From positions 1,116,001 through 1,180,000 of the forward strand of contig NZ_FQXY01000011.1 in the NCBI RefSeq assembly GCF_900130125.1: DNA of 64,000 nucleotides, in the 5' to 3' direction. Under the pieces are notes generated by a model that made no database searches, had not been told where the DNA came from, and saw nothing but the letters and a program-made list of their open reading frames with translations. The DNA is from Bacteroides congonensis (GTDB lineage: Bacteria; Bacteroidota; Bacteroidia; Bacteroidales; Bacteroidaceae). The position numbers were made by a program, and so were the translations under genes. This document shows positions 9,773 through 19,117 of this stretch, piece after piece (within the stretch, counting starts at the first letter, position 1; every line of letters begins with the position of its first letter).

Positions 9773-9780
9773 CAAAGATA
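9773..9780 (-). promoter_or_regulatory. -7 element for the fusion helicase gene
   Basis: The minus strand reads TATCTTTG, matching TAnnTTTG, about 93 bases before the ATG at 9680. A TTTA lies near the -33 position. The rest of the 345-base gap (9681-10025) is AT-rich and holds no other feature I can name; a weak TACCTTTA at 10005-10012 is too close to the next start to be convincing. Confidence 0.4.
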
Positions 9781-10025
9781 AGGATAAAACCGAATAATTT
9801 GTTAAATTTACTGTTTTCTTATGACTTTTATGTGTTTACCTCACACTTGGTTAACTTCCCTGACAAATGATAGAGAGTTGTTTGATAGTATGAGTTTTGA
9901 TGATTACTTCCATAAGGGTATGTAATATTGATGGGGATTTTTTTTGTAAAAACCATAGGGTATTTCTCGTCTGAACGCTCTTATATATAGAAACGCAAAT
10001 TATTTACCTTTAAAAAAGAACCGAT

Positions 10026-11285
10026 ATGAAGAATTTAGAAAAGTACTTGGTTGGATGGCTGGCAGTATGTTTGATGCTTTGCAACTCTCCTGTATGGGCG
10101 CAGGGAGATGCCGGAGATTATCTTACCATCGTTGGTCAAGTGAAGGATAAGCAAAATAAAAAAGCTCTGGAGAATGTGAATGTATCCGTATATGGAAGTA
10201 ATATCGGTACAGTGACGAATGCAGAAGGAGAATTTGCTTTGAAGATCAAAAAGACGGAAGCGCCGCGCGAACTGGAAATTTCTCATATCGGCTATGCCAA
10301 TAGTCATATCTCTATAGAGAAAGAAGCTCCTGCTAAATTGACGGTATGGATGACACCCCATGCCAACCTGTTGAATGAAGTCGTAGTGTATGCCAGTGAT
10401 CCTCGCCTGATTGTGGAGAAAGCTATCAGTAAGATTCCGCAGAATTACAGTGATAAACGTGATATGCTTACAGGATTCTACCGGGAAACTGTGCAGAAAG
10501 GACGGCGCTATATCGGTATATCGGAAGCTGTGCTTGATGTTTCAAAGACTGCATATACCAATAGGAATATCAATTATGATAAAGTACGCGTAATGAAAGG
10601 ACGTCGTCTGCTTAGCCAGAAGGCAAGTGATACGCTGGCTGTAAAAGTAGTAGGAGGCCCTAACCTGAGTGTAACGCTGGATGTGGTGAAAAACAATGAG
10701 GCATTGCTCGATTTGGAGGAATTGAACAATTATGAGTTTTGGATGGCGGAATCCGTTCTTATAGATAATCGTATGCAGTACGTCATTAATTTCCGCCCGA
10801 AAGTAATTCTTATGTATGCTTTACTGTATGGCAAACTATACATAGACCGTGAACGACTGTCATTTACCCGTGCCGAAATGAGTCTGGATATGCAGAATAA
10901 ATCAAAGGCAACCACTGCTATCCTTTATAAGAAACCGCTCGGTTTGAGATTCAAGCCGCAGGAACTCTCTTATCTGGTTACCTATAAAAACGTGGATGGC
11001 AGAACCTATCTGAACTATATCCGCAACACGATCCGCTTTAAATGTGACTGGAAACGGAAGCTTTTCTCTACAAGTTATGCGATAACTTCGGAAATGGTGG
11101 TGACCGATAGAAAAGAAGGTTCATTGGAGACTATACCGAACAAGGAAGCTTTCAGCCTGAACCAAATATTCTACGATAAAGTGGATGAATACTGGAGCGA
11201 AGGCTTTTGGGGGAATTATAATATAATCGAACCTACGGAATCTTTGGAATACGCAGTAGATAAATTGAAAAAGCAAGCTGACTAG
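10026..11285 (+). CDS. Secreted protein with carboxypeptidase-regulatory-like domain
   Basis: 419 residues. A signal peptide ends ...SPVWAQ near residue 26. A CarboxypepD_reg-like beta domain (about 35-115) follows, with GQVKDKQNKKALENVNVSV, then GTVTNAEGEF and the LNEVVVYASDPR exit phrase normally seen at the front of SusC/TonB receptors. No plug or barrel follows. Residues 120-419 are a domain shared with the 12765-14312 protein: both have GFYRE/TFYRE, LYIDRE/LYLDSE phrases and end with an F-W--[YF]N-I stretch. It sits 55 bases upstream of an ECF sigma gene, so it may be a partner or target of that switch. Envelope location is certain; the function is unknown. Confidence 0.8.
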   Translation: MKNLEKYLVGWLAVCLMLCNSPVWAQGDAGDYLTIVGQVKDKQNKKALENVNVSVYGSNIGTVTNAEGEFALKIKKTEAPRELEISHIGYANSHISIEKEAPAKLTVWMTPHANLLNEVVVYASDPRLIVEKAISKIPQNYSDKRDMLTGFYRETVQKGRRYIGISEAVLDVSKTAYTNRNINYDKVRVMKGRRLLSQKASDTLAVKVVGGPNLSVTLDVVKNNEALLDLEELNNYEFWMAESVLIDNRMQYVINFRPKVILMYALLYGKLYIDRERLSFTRAEMSLDMQNKSKATTAILYKKPLGLRFKPQELSYLVTYKNVDGRTYLNYIRNTIRFKCDWKRKLFSTSYAITSEMVVTDRKEGSLETIPNKEAFSLNQIFYDKVDEYWSEGFWGNYNIIEPTESLEYAVDKLKKQAD

Positions 11286-11340
11286 AATGAAATAGGGATA
11301 GTTTTCTTATATTTGAGGTCAATCATAAAGAGAAGCAAGT

Positions 11341-11892
11341 ATGCTGAATGAACTGCTCATATTAAAAAAGATAAAGGAAGGTGACATAAAAGCGTTTGAA
11401 GACCTCTTCCGCTCTTATTATTTCCCTCTTTGTTGCTATGCAGCAGGTATCACCGGGCAAATGGCAGTGGCGGAAGAAATAGTCGAAGAACTCTTTTATG
11501 TACTTTGGAAAGAAAAGGAACATTTGCAGATTTTCCAGTCTGTCAAAAGCTATCTGTACAAGGCGACACGTAATCAGGCTCTTCAGTATTGTGAACATGA
11601 GGAAGTGCGAAGCCGCTATCGCGAAGCGGTATTAGCTGCTTCCAGTCCGGAGCAGTCAACAGATCCTCATCAGCAAATGGAATATGAGGAATTACAGAAA
11701 ATCATAAATAATATCCTTGAAAAATTGCCTGCCCGCAGGCGGCAGATTTTTGAAATGCATCGTATAGAAGGACGGAAGTATATGGATATAGCCGCGCAGC
11801 TTTCCCTCTCGGTCAAAACAGTGGAAGCCGAAATGACCAAAGCCCTTCGGACGTTGAGAAAAGAAGTTGAAAATTATATTCACATGGAGTGA
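11341..11892 (+). CDS. ECF RNA polymerase sigma factor (FecI-like)
   Basis: 183 residues. Sigma region 2 is near 10-75 (AFEDLFRSYYFPLCCYA, then AEEIVEELFYVLW) and region 4 near 115-175, with LPARRRQIFEMHRIEGRKYM and a helix-turn-helix IAAQLSLSVKTVEAEM. This matches the Bacteroidetes FecI-type ECF group used for envelope and transport signalling. The TGA stop shares a base with the ATG of the FecR-type gene (TGATG), so the two are translationally coupled. It directs RNA polymerase to target promoters when released by the anti-sigma factor; no target site is recognised. Confidence 0.93.
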   Translation: MLNELLILKKIKEGDIKAFEDLFRSYYFPLCCYAAGITGQMAVAEEIVEELFYVLWKEKEHLQIFQSVKSYLYKATRNQALQYCEHEEVRSRYREAVLAASSPEQSTDPHQQMEYEELQKIINNILEKLPARRRQIFEMHRIEGRKYMDIAAQLSLSVKTVEAEMTKALRTLRKEVENYIHME

Positions 11893-12743
11893 TGAAAACA
11901 GATATTTATAAAATAAAGACAGATAAAGCCTGGAACCGGTTGTACGACCGGTTGGACAAAGACCATTTACTTGCGAAAGTTGATGAAGGTCATCATATGC
12001 GTAAACTTTCGCCGTGGATGCGTCATGGAGCAGTTGCCGCAGTATTGATTGGCATTGTTTGTGGGGCGTTATATTGGGTATCGGGCTTCAAAGAACCTGT
12101 ACCGGATCTGCTCACGCAGGAAAATCAAAGTGCCTTTATATTGGCAACCACCCTTGAAGACGGTTCCGTTGTGCTTTTGGGCGGAGAAACTTCGTTATTG
12201 TATCCGGAACATTTTGTTGCGGATAAACGGGAAGTAAGTCTGGAAGGAAATGCTTTCTTTGATATAGCGAAGAAGCAGGGGCAACCTTTTTGGATAAATA
12301 CGGAACAAGCCAAAATCGAAGTTTTGGGAACGGCTTTCAGTGTGCAAAGTGATGGGAATGCTCCCTTCCGTTTGTCCGTGCAGAGAGGCACAGTGAGAGT
12401 CTCTCTTAAAAAAGGGAATCGGGAATGTTATGTGAAAGCCGGTGAAACGGTAACTGTACAATCACAGAAACTGATAGTACAACGTACTGATGAAGAAGCC
12501 GAAGACTGGAGTCGCTTCTTTAAGCATATACGTTTTAAGGACGAACCTTTGTCCAATATTCTGAAAGTAATGAATTTGAGTACGGACAGTTTGCAGATTC
12601 AAGTTGATTCACCGGCATTGGCAGAACGCAAATTGACTGTTGAATTCTCAGATGAATCTCCGGAAATGGTTGCCAACCTGATAGCCGGTGCACTCAATTT
12701 AAAATGTATCCGGCAGGGAAATATTTATAATCTGTCGGAATAA
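11892..12743 (+). CDS. FecR-type transmembrane anti-sigma factor
   Basis: 283 residues from the ATG at 11892; a GTG three bases earlier is possible, but the ATG overlaps the sigma stop. A short cytoplasmic N-terminus (about 1-48) would bind the sigma factor, followed by a single transmembrane helix at about 52-70. The periplasmic FecR domain spans about 85-190 (VLLGGETSLLYPE, VSLEGNAFFDIAK, IEVLGTAFSVQ) and a DUF4974-type C-terminal domain about 205-283 (HIRFKDEPLSNILKVMNLST). It holds the sigma factor until a signal arrives from the outer membrane. The next gene has an STN domain, the usual contact partner for FecR. Confidence 0.93.
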   Translation: MKTDIYKIKTDKAWNRLYDRLDKDHLLAKVDEGHHMRKLSPWMRHGAVAAVLIGIVCGALYWVSGFKEPVPDLLTQENQSAFILATTLEDGSVVLLGGETSLLYPEHFVADKREVSLEGNAFFDIAKKQGQPFWINTEQAKIEVLGTAFSVQSDGNAPFRLSVQRGTVRVSLKKGNRECYVKAGETVTVQSQKLIVQRTDEEAEDWSRFFKHIRFKDEPLSNILKVMNLSTDSLQIQVDSPALAERKLTVEFSDESPEMVANLIAGALNLKCIRQGNIYNLSE

Positions 12744-12764
12744 CGCTCTTTAAAATTCAAAAAA

Positions 12765-14312
12765 ATGAAACCGGCTTATTACTATCTCCCCATTCTGTTC
12801 ATGCTCTTTTTCGGATTTGATACGATGAGAGCAGATGGAGGAGATGTGTTGCAGCAAATAGTCCGGTTGCCTAAAACGAAAGCAACGGTATATTCACTGT
12901 TGGGGGATGTTTCCCGACAATCAGGATATATGTTTATTTATGATAGTAGGGTCGTAGACAATGACGCGATAGTGAGAGTAAAAGAAGGAAAGCGTACCAT
13001 CCGTCAGGCTGTCTACGATATAATAGGAGATACTGACCTTGAATTTAAGGTTATCGGTACTCATATCCTGATAACTTCCCCTTCCGTCAAAAATCTCCGA
13101 ATATCACAAGACTCTCTTCCGCTTCAACAAACCGTAAATTTAATCATTGCCGGCACTTTACTGGACAAGGAAACGGGAGTACCCATACCTTCCGCTACTG
13201 TCGGAGTCCGGGGAACATCCGTAGGTAGTATCACCAATCAGGACGGAGAATTCAAACTGTCCTTGCCGGATTCTTTAAGGCAAGCACCGGTTGCTTTTTC
13301 ACATATAGGTTATATTTCACAGGATATAGAACTCTCTGCGCTGTCAGGTCGGCACAATGTACTTAGTCTCGAACCGAAAGTAGTCCCTTTGCAGGAAGTC
13401 GTCATTCGTAGAAGTGATCCCAGGAAGCTGCTGCGGGAAATGATAGAACGCAGGGAACGAAATTATTCGCATTCCCCCGTATATCTGACAACTTTCTACC
13501 GTGAAGGCGTCCAGTTGAAGAATAAATTCCAGAATCTGTCTGAAGGCGTCTTTAAGGTCTATAAGACATTCTCTTCCTCTTTGCTACCTGATCAGGTGAA
13601 GTTATTGAAGATGAGCCGGCTTAGTAATGTAGAAGTGAAGGACAGCCTGCTTGTGAAGGTAAAATCCGGAATCCAGGCTTGCCTGCAAATGGATTTGATT
13701 AAAGATATGCCCGCATTTATGATTCCCGATATAGAGAATAACGCATATGTCTATACTTCGGAAGGAATGACATTCCTGGATAACCGCTTTGTGAATATTG
13801 TGCATTTTGAACAAAGGAAAGGCATCACCGAACCTCTATTCTGTGGCGAACTATATCTTGATTCTGAAACGTGCGCTTTATTGCAAGTCCGTCTGGAAGT
13901 TCATCCTAAATATGTAAAAGATGCCGCAGGTATGTTCGTAGAAAGGCGTACGCGCAATATCCGGATGAATCCTCAAAAAGTAGTATATACTATTTCTTAT
14001 AAACCGTGGCAGGGAACTTATTATATCCATCATATCCGCGGAGACCTTTATTTTAAGGTGAAACATAGGGGGATGCTGTTTGGTAGCCGTGACCTGCATA
14101 TTTGGTTCGAGATGATTACCTGTAAAGTGGATACGGAACAAGTGACAGCCTTCCCCCGTATTGACAGGCTGTCCACCCGTACTATCTTCTCCGATACGAA
14201 CTTCAAGTATGACGAGAACTTTTGGAAAGAGTTCAACGTCATTCCTTTGGAAGCTGAAATCAGCAAGCTGATAGAAAAAGTCTCTTTAAAGATAGAAGAA
14301 ATAGGTGATTGA
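12765..14312 (+). CDS. STN + carboxypeptidase-regulatory-like protein without a barrel
   Basis: 515 residues. A signal peptide (about 1-23) is followed by an STN (secretin/TonB short N-terminal) domain at about 40-108 (YSLLGDVSRQSGYMFIYDSR ... DLEFKVIGTHILI). A CarboxypepD_reg-like domain follows at about 125-215 (AGTLLDKETGVPIPSATVGV, GSITNQDGEFKL, PLQEVVIRRSDPRKLL). In a FecIR system these belong to the TonB-dependent receptor, but no plug or barrel follows. The remaining 300 residues are related to the C-terminus of 10026-11285. It lies 21 bases after the FecR gene, so it is in the same operon. I infer a periplasmic or outer-membrane-associated signal partner that talks to FecR through STN. 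Confidence 0.85.
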   Translation: MKPAYYYLPILFMLFFGFDTMRADGGDVLQQIVRLPKTKATVYSLLGDVSRQSGYMFIYDSRVVDNDAIVRVKEGKRTIRQAVYDIIGDTDLEFKVIGTHILITSPSVKNLRISQDSLPLQQTVNLIIAGTLLDKETGVPIPSATVGVRGTSVGSITNQDGEFKLSLPDSLRQAPVAFSHIGYISQDIELSALSGRHNVLSLEPKVVPLQEVVIRRSDPRKLLREMIERRERNYSHSPVYLTTFYREGVQLKNKFQNLSEGVFKVYKTFSSSLLPDQVKLLKMSRLSNVEVKDSLLVKVKSGIQACLQMDLIKDMPAFMIPDIENNAYVYTSEGMTFLDNRFVNIVHFEQRKGITEPLFCGELYLDSETCALLQVRLEVHPKYVKDAAGMFVERRTRNIRMNPQKVVYTISYKPWQGTYYIHHIRGDLYFKVKHRGMLFGSRDLHIWFEMITCKVDTEQVTAFPRIDRLSTRTIFSDTNFKYDENFWKEFNVIPLEAEISKLIEKVSLKIEEIGD

Positions 14313-14317
14313 TTTGT

Positions 14318-14348
14318 TTTGCCATTCAATGAGATTGCTGTAACTTTG
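14318..14348 (+). promoter_or_regulatory. Bacteroides promoter for the DUF4250 gene
   Basis: TTTG at 14318-14321, a 19-base spacer and TAACTTTG at 14341-14348 match the -33/-7 consensus. The predicted start is about 20 bases before the ATG at 14374. Confidence 0.75.
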
Positions 14349-14373
14349 CGTCCGGTTTAAAAGATTGTATGTT

Positions 14374-14550
14374 ATGGAATTACCCAAAGACCCGATGATG
14401 CTGTTCAGCATTGTCAATATGAAATTGAGAGACTGTTATTCTTCGCTTGATGAACTTTGTGAAGATATGGACGTGAATAAGGACGAACTGGTGAATCAGT
14501 TGAAATCCGTAGGTTTTGAATATAGCGCGGAACATAATAAGTTCTGGTAA
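14374..14550 (+). CDS. DUF4250 family small protein
   Basis: 58 residues, starting MELPKDPMMLFSIVNMKLRD. It fits the DUF4250 family, whose members are about 55-60 residues and begin the same way. I chose the ATG at 14374 because the conserved family start is MELPKDP; an upstream TTG in the same frame would only add MYV. The fold looks like a small helical DNA-binding-type domain (SSLDELCEDMDVNKDELVNQ resembles a helix-turn-helix) but no function is known. It has its own promoter and terminator. Confidence 0.88.
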   Translation: MELPKDPMMLFSIVNMKLRDCYSSLDELCEDMDVNKDELVNQLKSVGFEYSAEHNKFW

Positions 14551-14585
14551 ACGCTTTTTTGTACATAGCTTATAAATAAACATTT

Positions 14586-14627
14586 AAAGCGCTTCCGTGG
14601 TCTTTGATGAGGCTATGGAAGCGCTTT
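14586..14627 (+). terminator. Terminator after the DUF4250 gene
   Basis: AAAGCGCTTCC pairs with GGAAGCGCTTT around a loop of about 20 bases. The T run is short (TTTCTCC), so termination may be partial. Confidence 0.65.
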
Positions 14628-14748
14628 CTCCATTCATATATACTCTCTCTTTTCTCCTTTTCACGTTAATAAAAGCAAAAAGCGGAATCCCCTATTTAAC
14701 TTCCCCGCCTTTCTGCGTTCTAATAATCAAAGCTCAGAAAAAGAACAG

Positions 14749-15288
14749 ATGATAAATGAGAATAAAATCCGGGAAGCTTGTACCTCGAATCGCGAACGGG
14801 GATTCAAGATGTTGATGGACGCTTTTCAGGAACCGATATATAATTATATCCGTAGACTGGTCGTATCTCATGAAGATGCGGAAGACGTACTTCAGGAAGT
14901 ATTTATTCGCGTGTTCCGGCATTTGGAGCAGTTTCGCAGTGAAAGTTCTTTGAGTACCTGGATTTACCGGATTGCGACCAATGAAAGCCTGCGTCTGCTG
15001 AATGGGAGAAAAGAAGAAGGCACCATCGCTTCGGAAGAGATTCAGGAAGAACTGATGAGCAAATTGCAGGCTTCTGATTATATTGATTATGAAAACGGAC
15101 TGGCGGTGAAGTTTCAGGAAGCCATTTTGAGTCTGCCTGAAAAGCAGCGGCTCGTGTTCAACTTACGCTATTACGATGAACTCGAATACGAAGAGATAGC
15201 ACGGATACTGGACAGTAAAGTGGATACACTGAAAGTGAACTACCATTATGCAAAAGATAAGATAAAGGAGTATATATTAAACAGATAG
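14749..15288 (+). CDS. ECF sigma factor (RpoE-like)
   Basis: 179 residues. Region 2 is at about 18-88 (FQEPIYNYIRRLVVSHEDAE, DVLQEVFIRVFRHLEQFR, LSTWIYRIATNESL) and region 4 at about 125-175 (LPEKQRLVFNLRYYDELEYE, then IARILDSKVDTLKVNYHYAK). This is a classical RpoE/CarQ-type ECF factor. The next gene starts 4 bases after the stop and encodes a small membrane protein in the usual anti-sigma position. The four genes from here to 19036 are closely spaced and look like one operon governing an envelope response. Confidence 0.94.
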   Translation: MINENKIREACTSNRERGFKMLMDAFQEPIYNYIRRLVVSHEDAEDVLQEVFIRVFRHLEQFRSESSLSTWIYRIATNESLRLLNGRKEEGTIASEEIQEELMSKLQASDYIDYENGLAVKFQEAILSLPEKQRLVFNLRYYDELEYEEIARILDSKVDTLKVNYHYAKDKIKEYILNR

Positions 15289-15292
15289 GACG

Positions 15293-15643
15293 ATGAAAAA
15301 GGATTTTGATTTCGACGATATTGGTAAACGGACACCTTACCGCACTCCTGACGGATTTTTCGAGGATGTGCAACGAAAGGTGATGGAACGTGCCGGAGTC
15401 AAACAGCAGCGTAAATCCCATATGAAGCTGATTGTTTCTACGGTAATTGCTTTAGCGGCCATGTTGACAGGACTTTTATTTGTTCCGTCTTTGCATCAGA
15501 CAGATGAGACCAAATCACCTTCGAATGTACTGGCTGCCGACCGAAGCAATGGTACAGATACGGACAAATGGATTAAGGAATTATCGGATGAGGAGTTGGA
15601 AGAGCTCGTCAGCTTCTCTGAAAACGATATATTTTTGAATTAA
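15293..15643 (+). CDS. Putative short anti-sigma membrane protein
   Basis: 116 residues. The N-terminus, about 43 residues, contains a TPDGFFED phrase common in Bacteroidetes anti-sigma proteins next to RpoE-type genes. One transmembrane helix lies at about 44-64, followed by a short acidic periplasmic tail (ELSDEELEELVSF). The role is inferred from position (4 bases after the sigma gene) and topology. There is no zinc-binding ZAS motif, so release of the sigma factor would need another mechanism, such as proteolysis or binding of the next protein. Confidence 0.7.
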   Translation: MKKDFDFDDIGKRTPYRTPDGFFEDVQRKVMERAGVKQQRKSHMKLIVSTVIALAAMLTGLLFVPSLHQTDETKSPSNVLAADRSNGTDTDKWIKELSDEELEELVSFSENDIFLN

Positions 15644-15676
15644 GTAACTCAATCAATTATTAAAAACGTGAAGATT

Positions 15677-16237
15677 ATGAAGATGAAGTTTATTTATGTA
15701 ATTTTGGCTGCCCTTTTGATGGGAAGCCAGATGACCCTTTCTGCCCAAAATAAGGACAATAAAGAGAGAAAACAACGTCCTACGCAGGAACAGATGATGC
15801 AGATGCAAACCAGTCAGATGGTGAAAACACTGATGCTGGATGATGCAACAGCCGCCAAGTTTACTCCGGTTTACGAGAAATATCTGAAAGAACTGCGTGA
15901 ATGTCGTATGATGAACCGTAAACCAAGAACTGAAAAGGCGCAGGGTACGGAAACGGACGCAAAGAAGGAAGGTCAAAGACCGTCCATGACTGATGCGGAA
16001 ATTGCAACGATGCTGAAAAATCAGTTTGCTCAAAGCCGTAAGATGCTCGATGTCCGTGAGAAGTATTACAATGAATTCAGCAAGATACTGTCTCAGAAGC
16101 AGATAATGAAGATTTATCAGCAGGAGAAAAGCAATGCGAATAAATTCAAAAAAGAATTTGACCGCAGAAAAGGACAGAAACCCGGACAAGGACACCATCA
16201 TCAGGGACAGAAACCTCGTGCTCCGCGTCAAGGCTAA
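15677..16237 (+). CDS. Basic Spy/CpxP-like secreted protein
   Basis: 186 residues from the ATG at 15677 (a GTG at 15668 in the same frame is less likely). A signal peptide ends ...TLSAQ near residue 24. The mature protein is helical, very basic and rich in Met, Gln and Lys, with an LTxxQ-like segment (EFSKILSQKQIMKIYQQE) and a His-rich tail (GQGHHHQGQK). This fits periplasmic Spy/CpxP-type stress chaperones or zinc-associated sensors. In the ECF operon it may sense misfolded barrel proteins or metal. It overlaps nothing and lies 33 bases after the putative anti-sigma gene. Confidence 0.65.
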   Translation: MKMKFIYVILAALLMGSQMTLSAQNKDNKERKQRPTQEQMMQMQTSQMVKTLMLDDATAAKFTPVYEKYLKELRECRMMNRKPRTEKAQGTETDAKKEGQRPSMTDAEIATMLKNQFAQSRKMLDVREKYYNEFSKILSQKQIMKIYQQEKSNANKFKKEFDRRKGQKPGQGHHHQGQKPRAPRQG

Positions 16238-16291
16238 AAACAGAGATTAGGTTTATTTTATTAGAGTTTTATTTTACTAAATCAACACAAT

Positions 16292-19036
16292 TTGAACATA
16301 GGCAGTCATAAGTATTCTTTTCAGTACCGTTTGATTAGTTGTTATGTCTTCTTACTGATTAGTTTGGCTGTTTATGCGCAGTCCGGTGGAGAGCGTTTTG
16401 CCGGACGTGTTGTTGACTCGGAAACTTATGAGCCGGTACCGTTTGCTACGGTCCGGCTTTTGGCTCTACCGGATAGTGCAATGTTGGCGGGCGGGGCAAC
16501 CGATTCACAGGGAAAATTCCAGTTAGCCGCCACTGCTCCTAAGAATAAGTCTTTGCTACTTCATGTCTCTTTTATCGGATACACTCCGGTTTATCGCGCT
16601 GTTTCACCTGTGGCAAATGGCAATAAGAATGCTTTAGGTGATATTTCTTTAAGCTCAGAAGCAATCGCTTTGGATGAAACAGTTGTGGTAGGTCAGGCTC
16701 CTATGGCTGTGACCGAAGGAGATACAACCGTTTTTAATGCGTCTGCTTATCGCACTCCCGAAGGTTCGATGCTGGAAGATTTAGTGAAACAACTTCCCGG
16801 TGGCGAGATTGATGCAGATGGAAAACTGCTGATTCACGGAAAAGAAGTGAAGAAGATACTGGTAGATGGGAAAGAGTTCTTTTCCGATGACCCGAAAGCG
16901 GCGCTCAAGAATCTTCCTGTAGAAATGATAGAGAAGCTGAAAGCATACGAACGTCAATCTGACTTGGCACGCCTTACCGGTATTGACGATGGGGAAGAAG
17001 AAATGATTCTCGACCTGTCGGTAAAGAAAAATATGAAATTAGGTTGGATGGAGAACTTTATGGGCGGATATGGTAGTAAAGCCCGTTATGAACTAGCCAA
17101 TACCCTGAACCGCTTTCGGGACAACTCCCAACTGACAATTATCGGAAACCTGAACAATACGAATAATCAAGGCTTTTCCGAGATGCAGAGAGAATCCGCC
17201 AGTTCCAGCGGCAATCTGCGCACGCAAAAAGGGCTGACCACTTCCCGTTCCTTGGGTGTGAATGCTACTTATGACTGGCAGCGGGTCAAGTTCCGTTCGA
17301 ATATCCAGTATGTAGGAACAGATCGTCTGGAAGACAGCTATACAACGGTCGATAATTTTCTTCGTCAAGACAAGTCCATCACTCAGAGCACCGGGCGCAA
17401 CCGGCTGAAAAATGATAATCTGATAGCGAACGCATCTCTGGAATGGAAAATGGACTCTGTAACTACATTGATTTTCCGTCCCCAATACCGTACGGCAGTC
17501 AACGACAGAAGGAATGAAAGTTTTCAGCAAGGGTGGGGGAATGATGTCTTGCTCAATGAAAAAGAATCATCAGGAACAAATCATAACTCTTCCTATAATA
17601 TGACGATGATGCTGCAACTTAGCCGGAAACTCAGCCGGATGGGAAGAAACGTAGCATTGAAAGTAGATTATGGCACGAATGCTTCTTCAATAGACAGACA
17701 GAATCTTTCTACTACACACTATTTTAAGAATAATACGGAAAAAGTCCAAAACCAAAGGATAGAAGACGACGTAGACGGTTACAACTATCGTTTACAGTTA
17801 GTCTATGTAGAACCATTACCCTGGTTGCACTTTCTTCAGTTCCGTTATAGCTATCAATATCGGGTGAACAACTCCGATCATTTTGTCTACAACTGGGATA
17901 AGGAACTGCAAGAATTTACTCCCGGCTATGATGAAGAAGCAAGCAACCAATTTGAGAATCAGTATAGCAACCACCTGTTTAACCTTGCTGTCCGCACTTC
18001 CCGGAAGAAATACAATTATAATATCGGTGCCGACTTCGAACCTCAGAAATCCGTGAGTCATTCCGTTCTGAAAAATGACCCGGAGAACCAGTTGAAAAGG
18101 ACAGTCTTTAATTTTTCACCTACTGTCAACTTCCGCTATAAGTTCTCCAAACGTACTCGTTTGCAGATTGTATATCGGGGAAAGAGCCGCCAACCCAATA
18201 TACGCGACCTTCAGCCCGTGACCGACCGTACCAACCCATTGAATATCCGTGTGGGGAATCCTTCTCTGAAGCCTTCTTATATCAATACGTTTACATTGAA
18301 TTTCAATTCCTATAATACGAAACATCAACGGAATATAGTTGCTACCGCACTGGTAGAAAACACCATTAACAGTGTGACCAATCAAGTTACTTATGACAGC
18401 GAAACAGGAGTGCGGACCACTACTCCGCTCAATCTGAACGGTAACTGGCGGGCTTTGGGTTCTTTTTCTCTCAATACTCCTTTCAAAAACCGTAGCTGGA
18501 TATTCCGCACGTATTCATACCTGCAATACAGAAATCAGAACGGATATAGCACAATAAACAAGGAAGACCCTGTAAAGAGTACTGTAAAGCATCTCACGGC
18601 GTGTCAACGCCTGCAATTAACATACCGCACGAAACAAATCGAAATCAGTGCCCGTGCAGAATTGCTTTACAACAATTCCCATAATAATGTGAAAGAGACA
18701 CGTACCGAAACGTACGACTACCGTTTCGGCACGGAAATGCAATATTACTTCCCGTGGAGGATAGAGCTATTCAGCGACCTTACTTATTTCCAACGTTCCG
18801 GCTATGGATACAGTGGCTATGCCCGCGAGAACTTTATGTGGAACTGCCAGTTGTCAAAAGCCTTCCTGAAACGGAAACAATTACTGCTCCGTTTCAAAAT
18901 ATATGATATCCTTCATCAGGACGTTTCGATGATACGTACGATTACTGCCACCGCCATTCGTGATACCGACTACAACGCGCTGGGTTCCTATTTCATGGTG
19001 CACGCTATTCTTCGTCTGAATATGATGGGACGATAA
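16292..19036 (+). CDS. Outer-membrane beta-barrel protein with carboxypeptidase-regulatory-like domain
   Basis: 914 residues. The frame carries a signal peptide ending ...SLAVYAQ, but the only plausible start is TTG at 16292; no ATG is available and the frame closes at a TAG at 16262. A CarboxypepD_reg-like domain (about 35-125) contains GRVVDSETYEPVPFATVRL and ends DETVVVGQAP. A plug-like region follows (LEDLVKQLPGGEIDADGKL), then a 600-residue barrel with alternating strands, ending in LRLNMMGR. It matches the outer membrane beta-barrel (OMP_b-brl_3) group that accompanies ECF operons rather than a SusC. No TonB box is clear. It is the last gene of the 14749 operon. Confidence 0.83.
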   Translation: MNIGSHKYSFQYRLISCYVFLLISLAVYAQSGGERFAGRVVDSETYEPVPFATVRLLALPDSAMLAGGATDSQGKFQLAATAPKNKSLLLHVSFIGYTPVYRAVSPVANGNKNALGDISLSSEAIALDETVVVGQAPMAVTEGDTTVFNASAYRTPEGSMLEDLVKQLPGGEIDADGKLLIHGKEVKKILVDGKEFFSDDPKAALKNLPVEMIEKLKAYERQSDLARLTGIDDGEEEMILDLSVKKNMKLGWMENFMGGYGSKARYELANTLNRFRDNSQLTIIGNLNNTNNQGFSEMQRESASSSGNLRTQKGLTTSRSLGVNATYDWQRVKFRSNIQYVGTDRLEDSYTTVDNFLRQDKSITQSTGRNRLKNDNLIANASLEWKMDSVTTLIFRPQYRTAVNDRRNESFQQGWGNDVLLNEKESSGTNHNSSYNMTMMLQLSRKLSRMGRNVALKVDYGTNASSIDRQNLSTTHYFKNNTEKVQNQRIEDDVDGYNYRLQLVYVEPLPWLHFLQFRYSYQYRVNNSDHFVYNWDKELQEFTPGYDEEASNQFENQYSNHLFNLAVRTSRKKYNYNIGADFEPQKSVSHSVLKNDPENQLKRTVFNFSPTVNFRYKFSKRTRLQIVYRGKSRQPNIRDLQPVTDRTNPLNIRVGNPSLKPSYINTFTLNFNSYNTKHQRNIVATALVENTINSVTNQVTYDSETGVRTTTPLNLNGNWRALGSFSLNTPFKNRSWIFRTYSYLQYRNQNGYSTINKEDPVKSTVKHLTACQRLQLTYRTKQIEISARAELLYNNSHNNVKETRTETYDYRFGTEMQYYFPWRIELFSDLTYFQRSGYGYSGYARENFMWNCQLSKAFLKRKQLLLRFKIYDILHQDVSMIRTITATAIRDTDYNALGSYFMVHAILRLNMMGR

Positions 19037-19117
19037 TTTAAATTCCTGTTTGTTTGAAAACCACAACGGGGTTTTGATTGTTGTTGTCCTACGTGAAAAC
19101 AATGAAAACCTTGCCGA

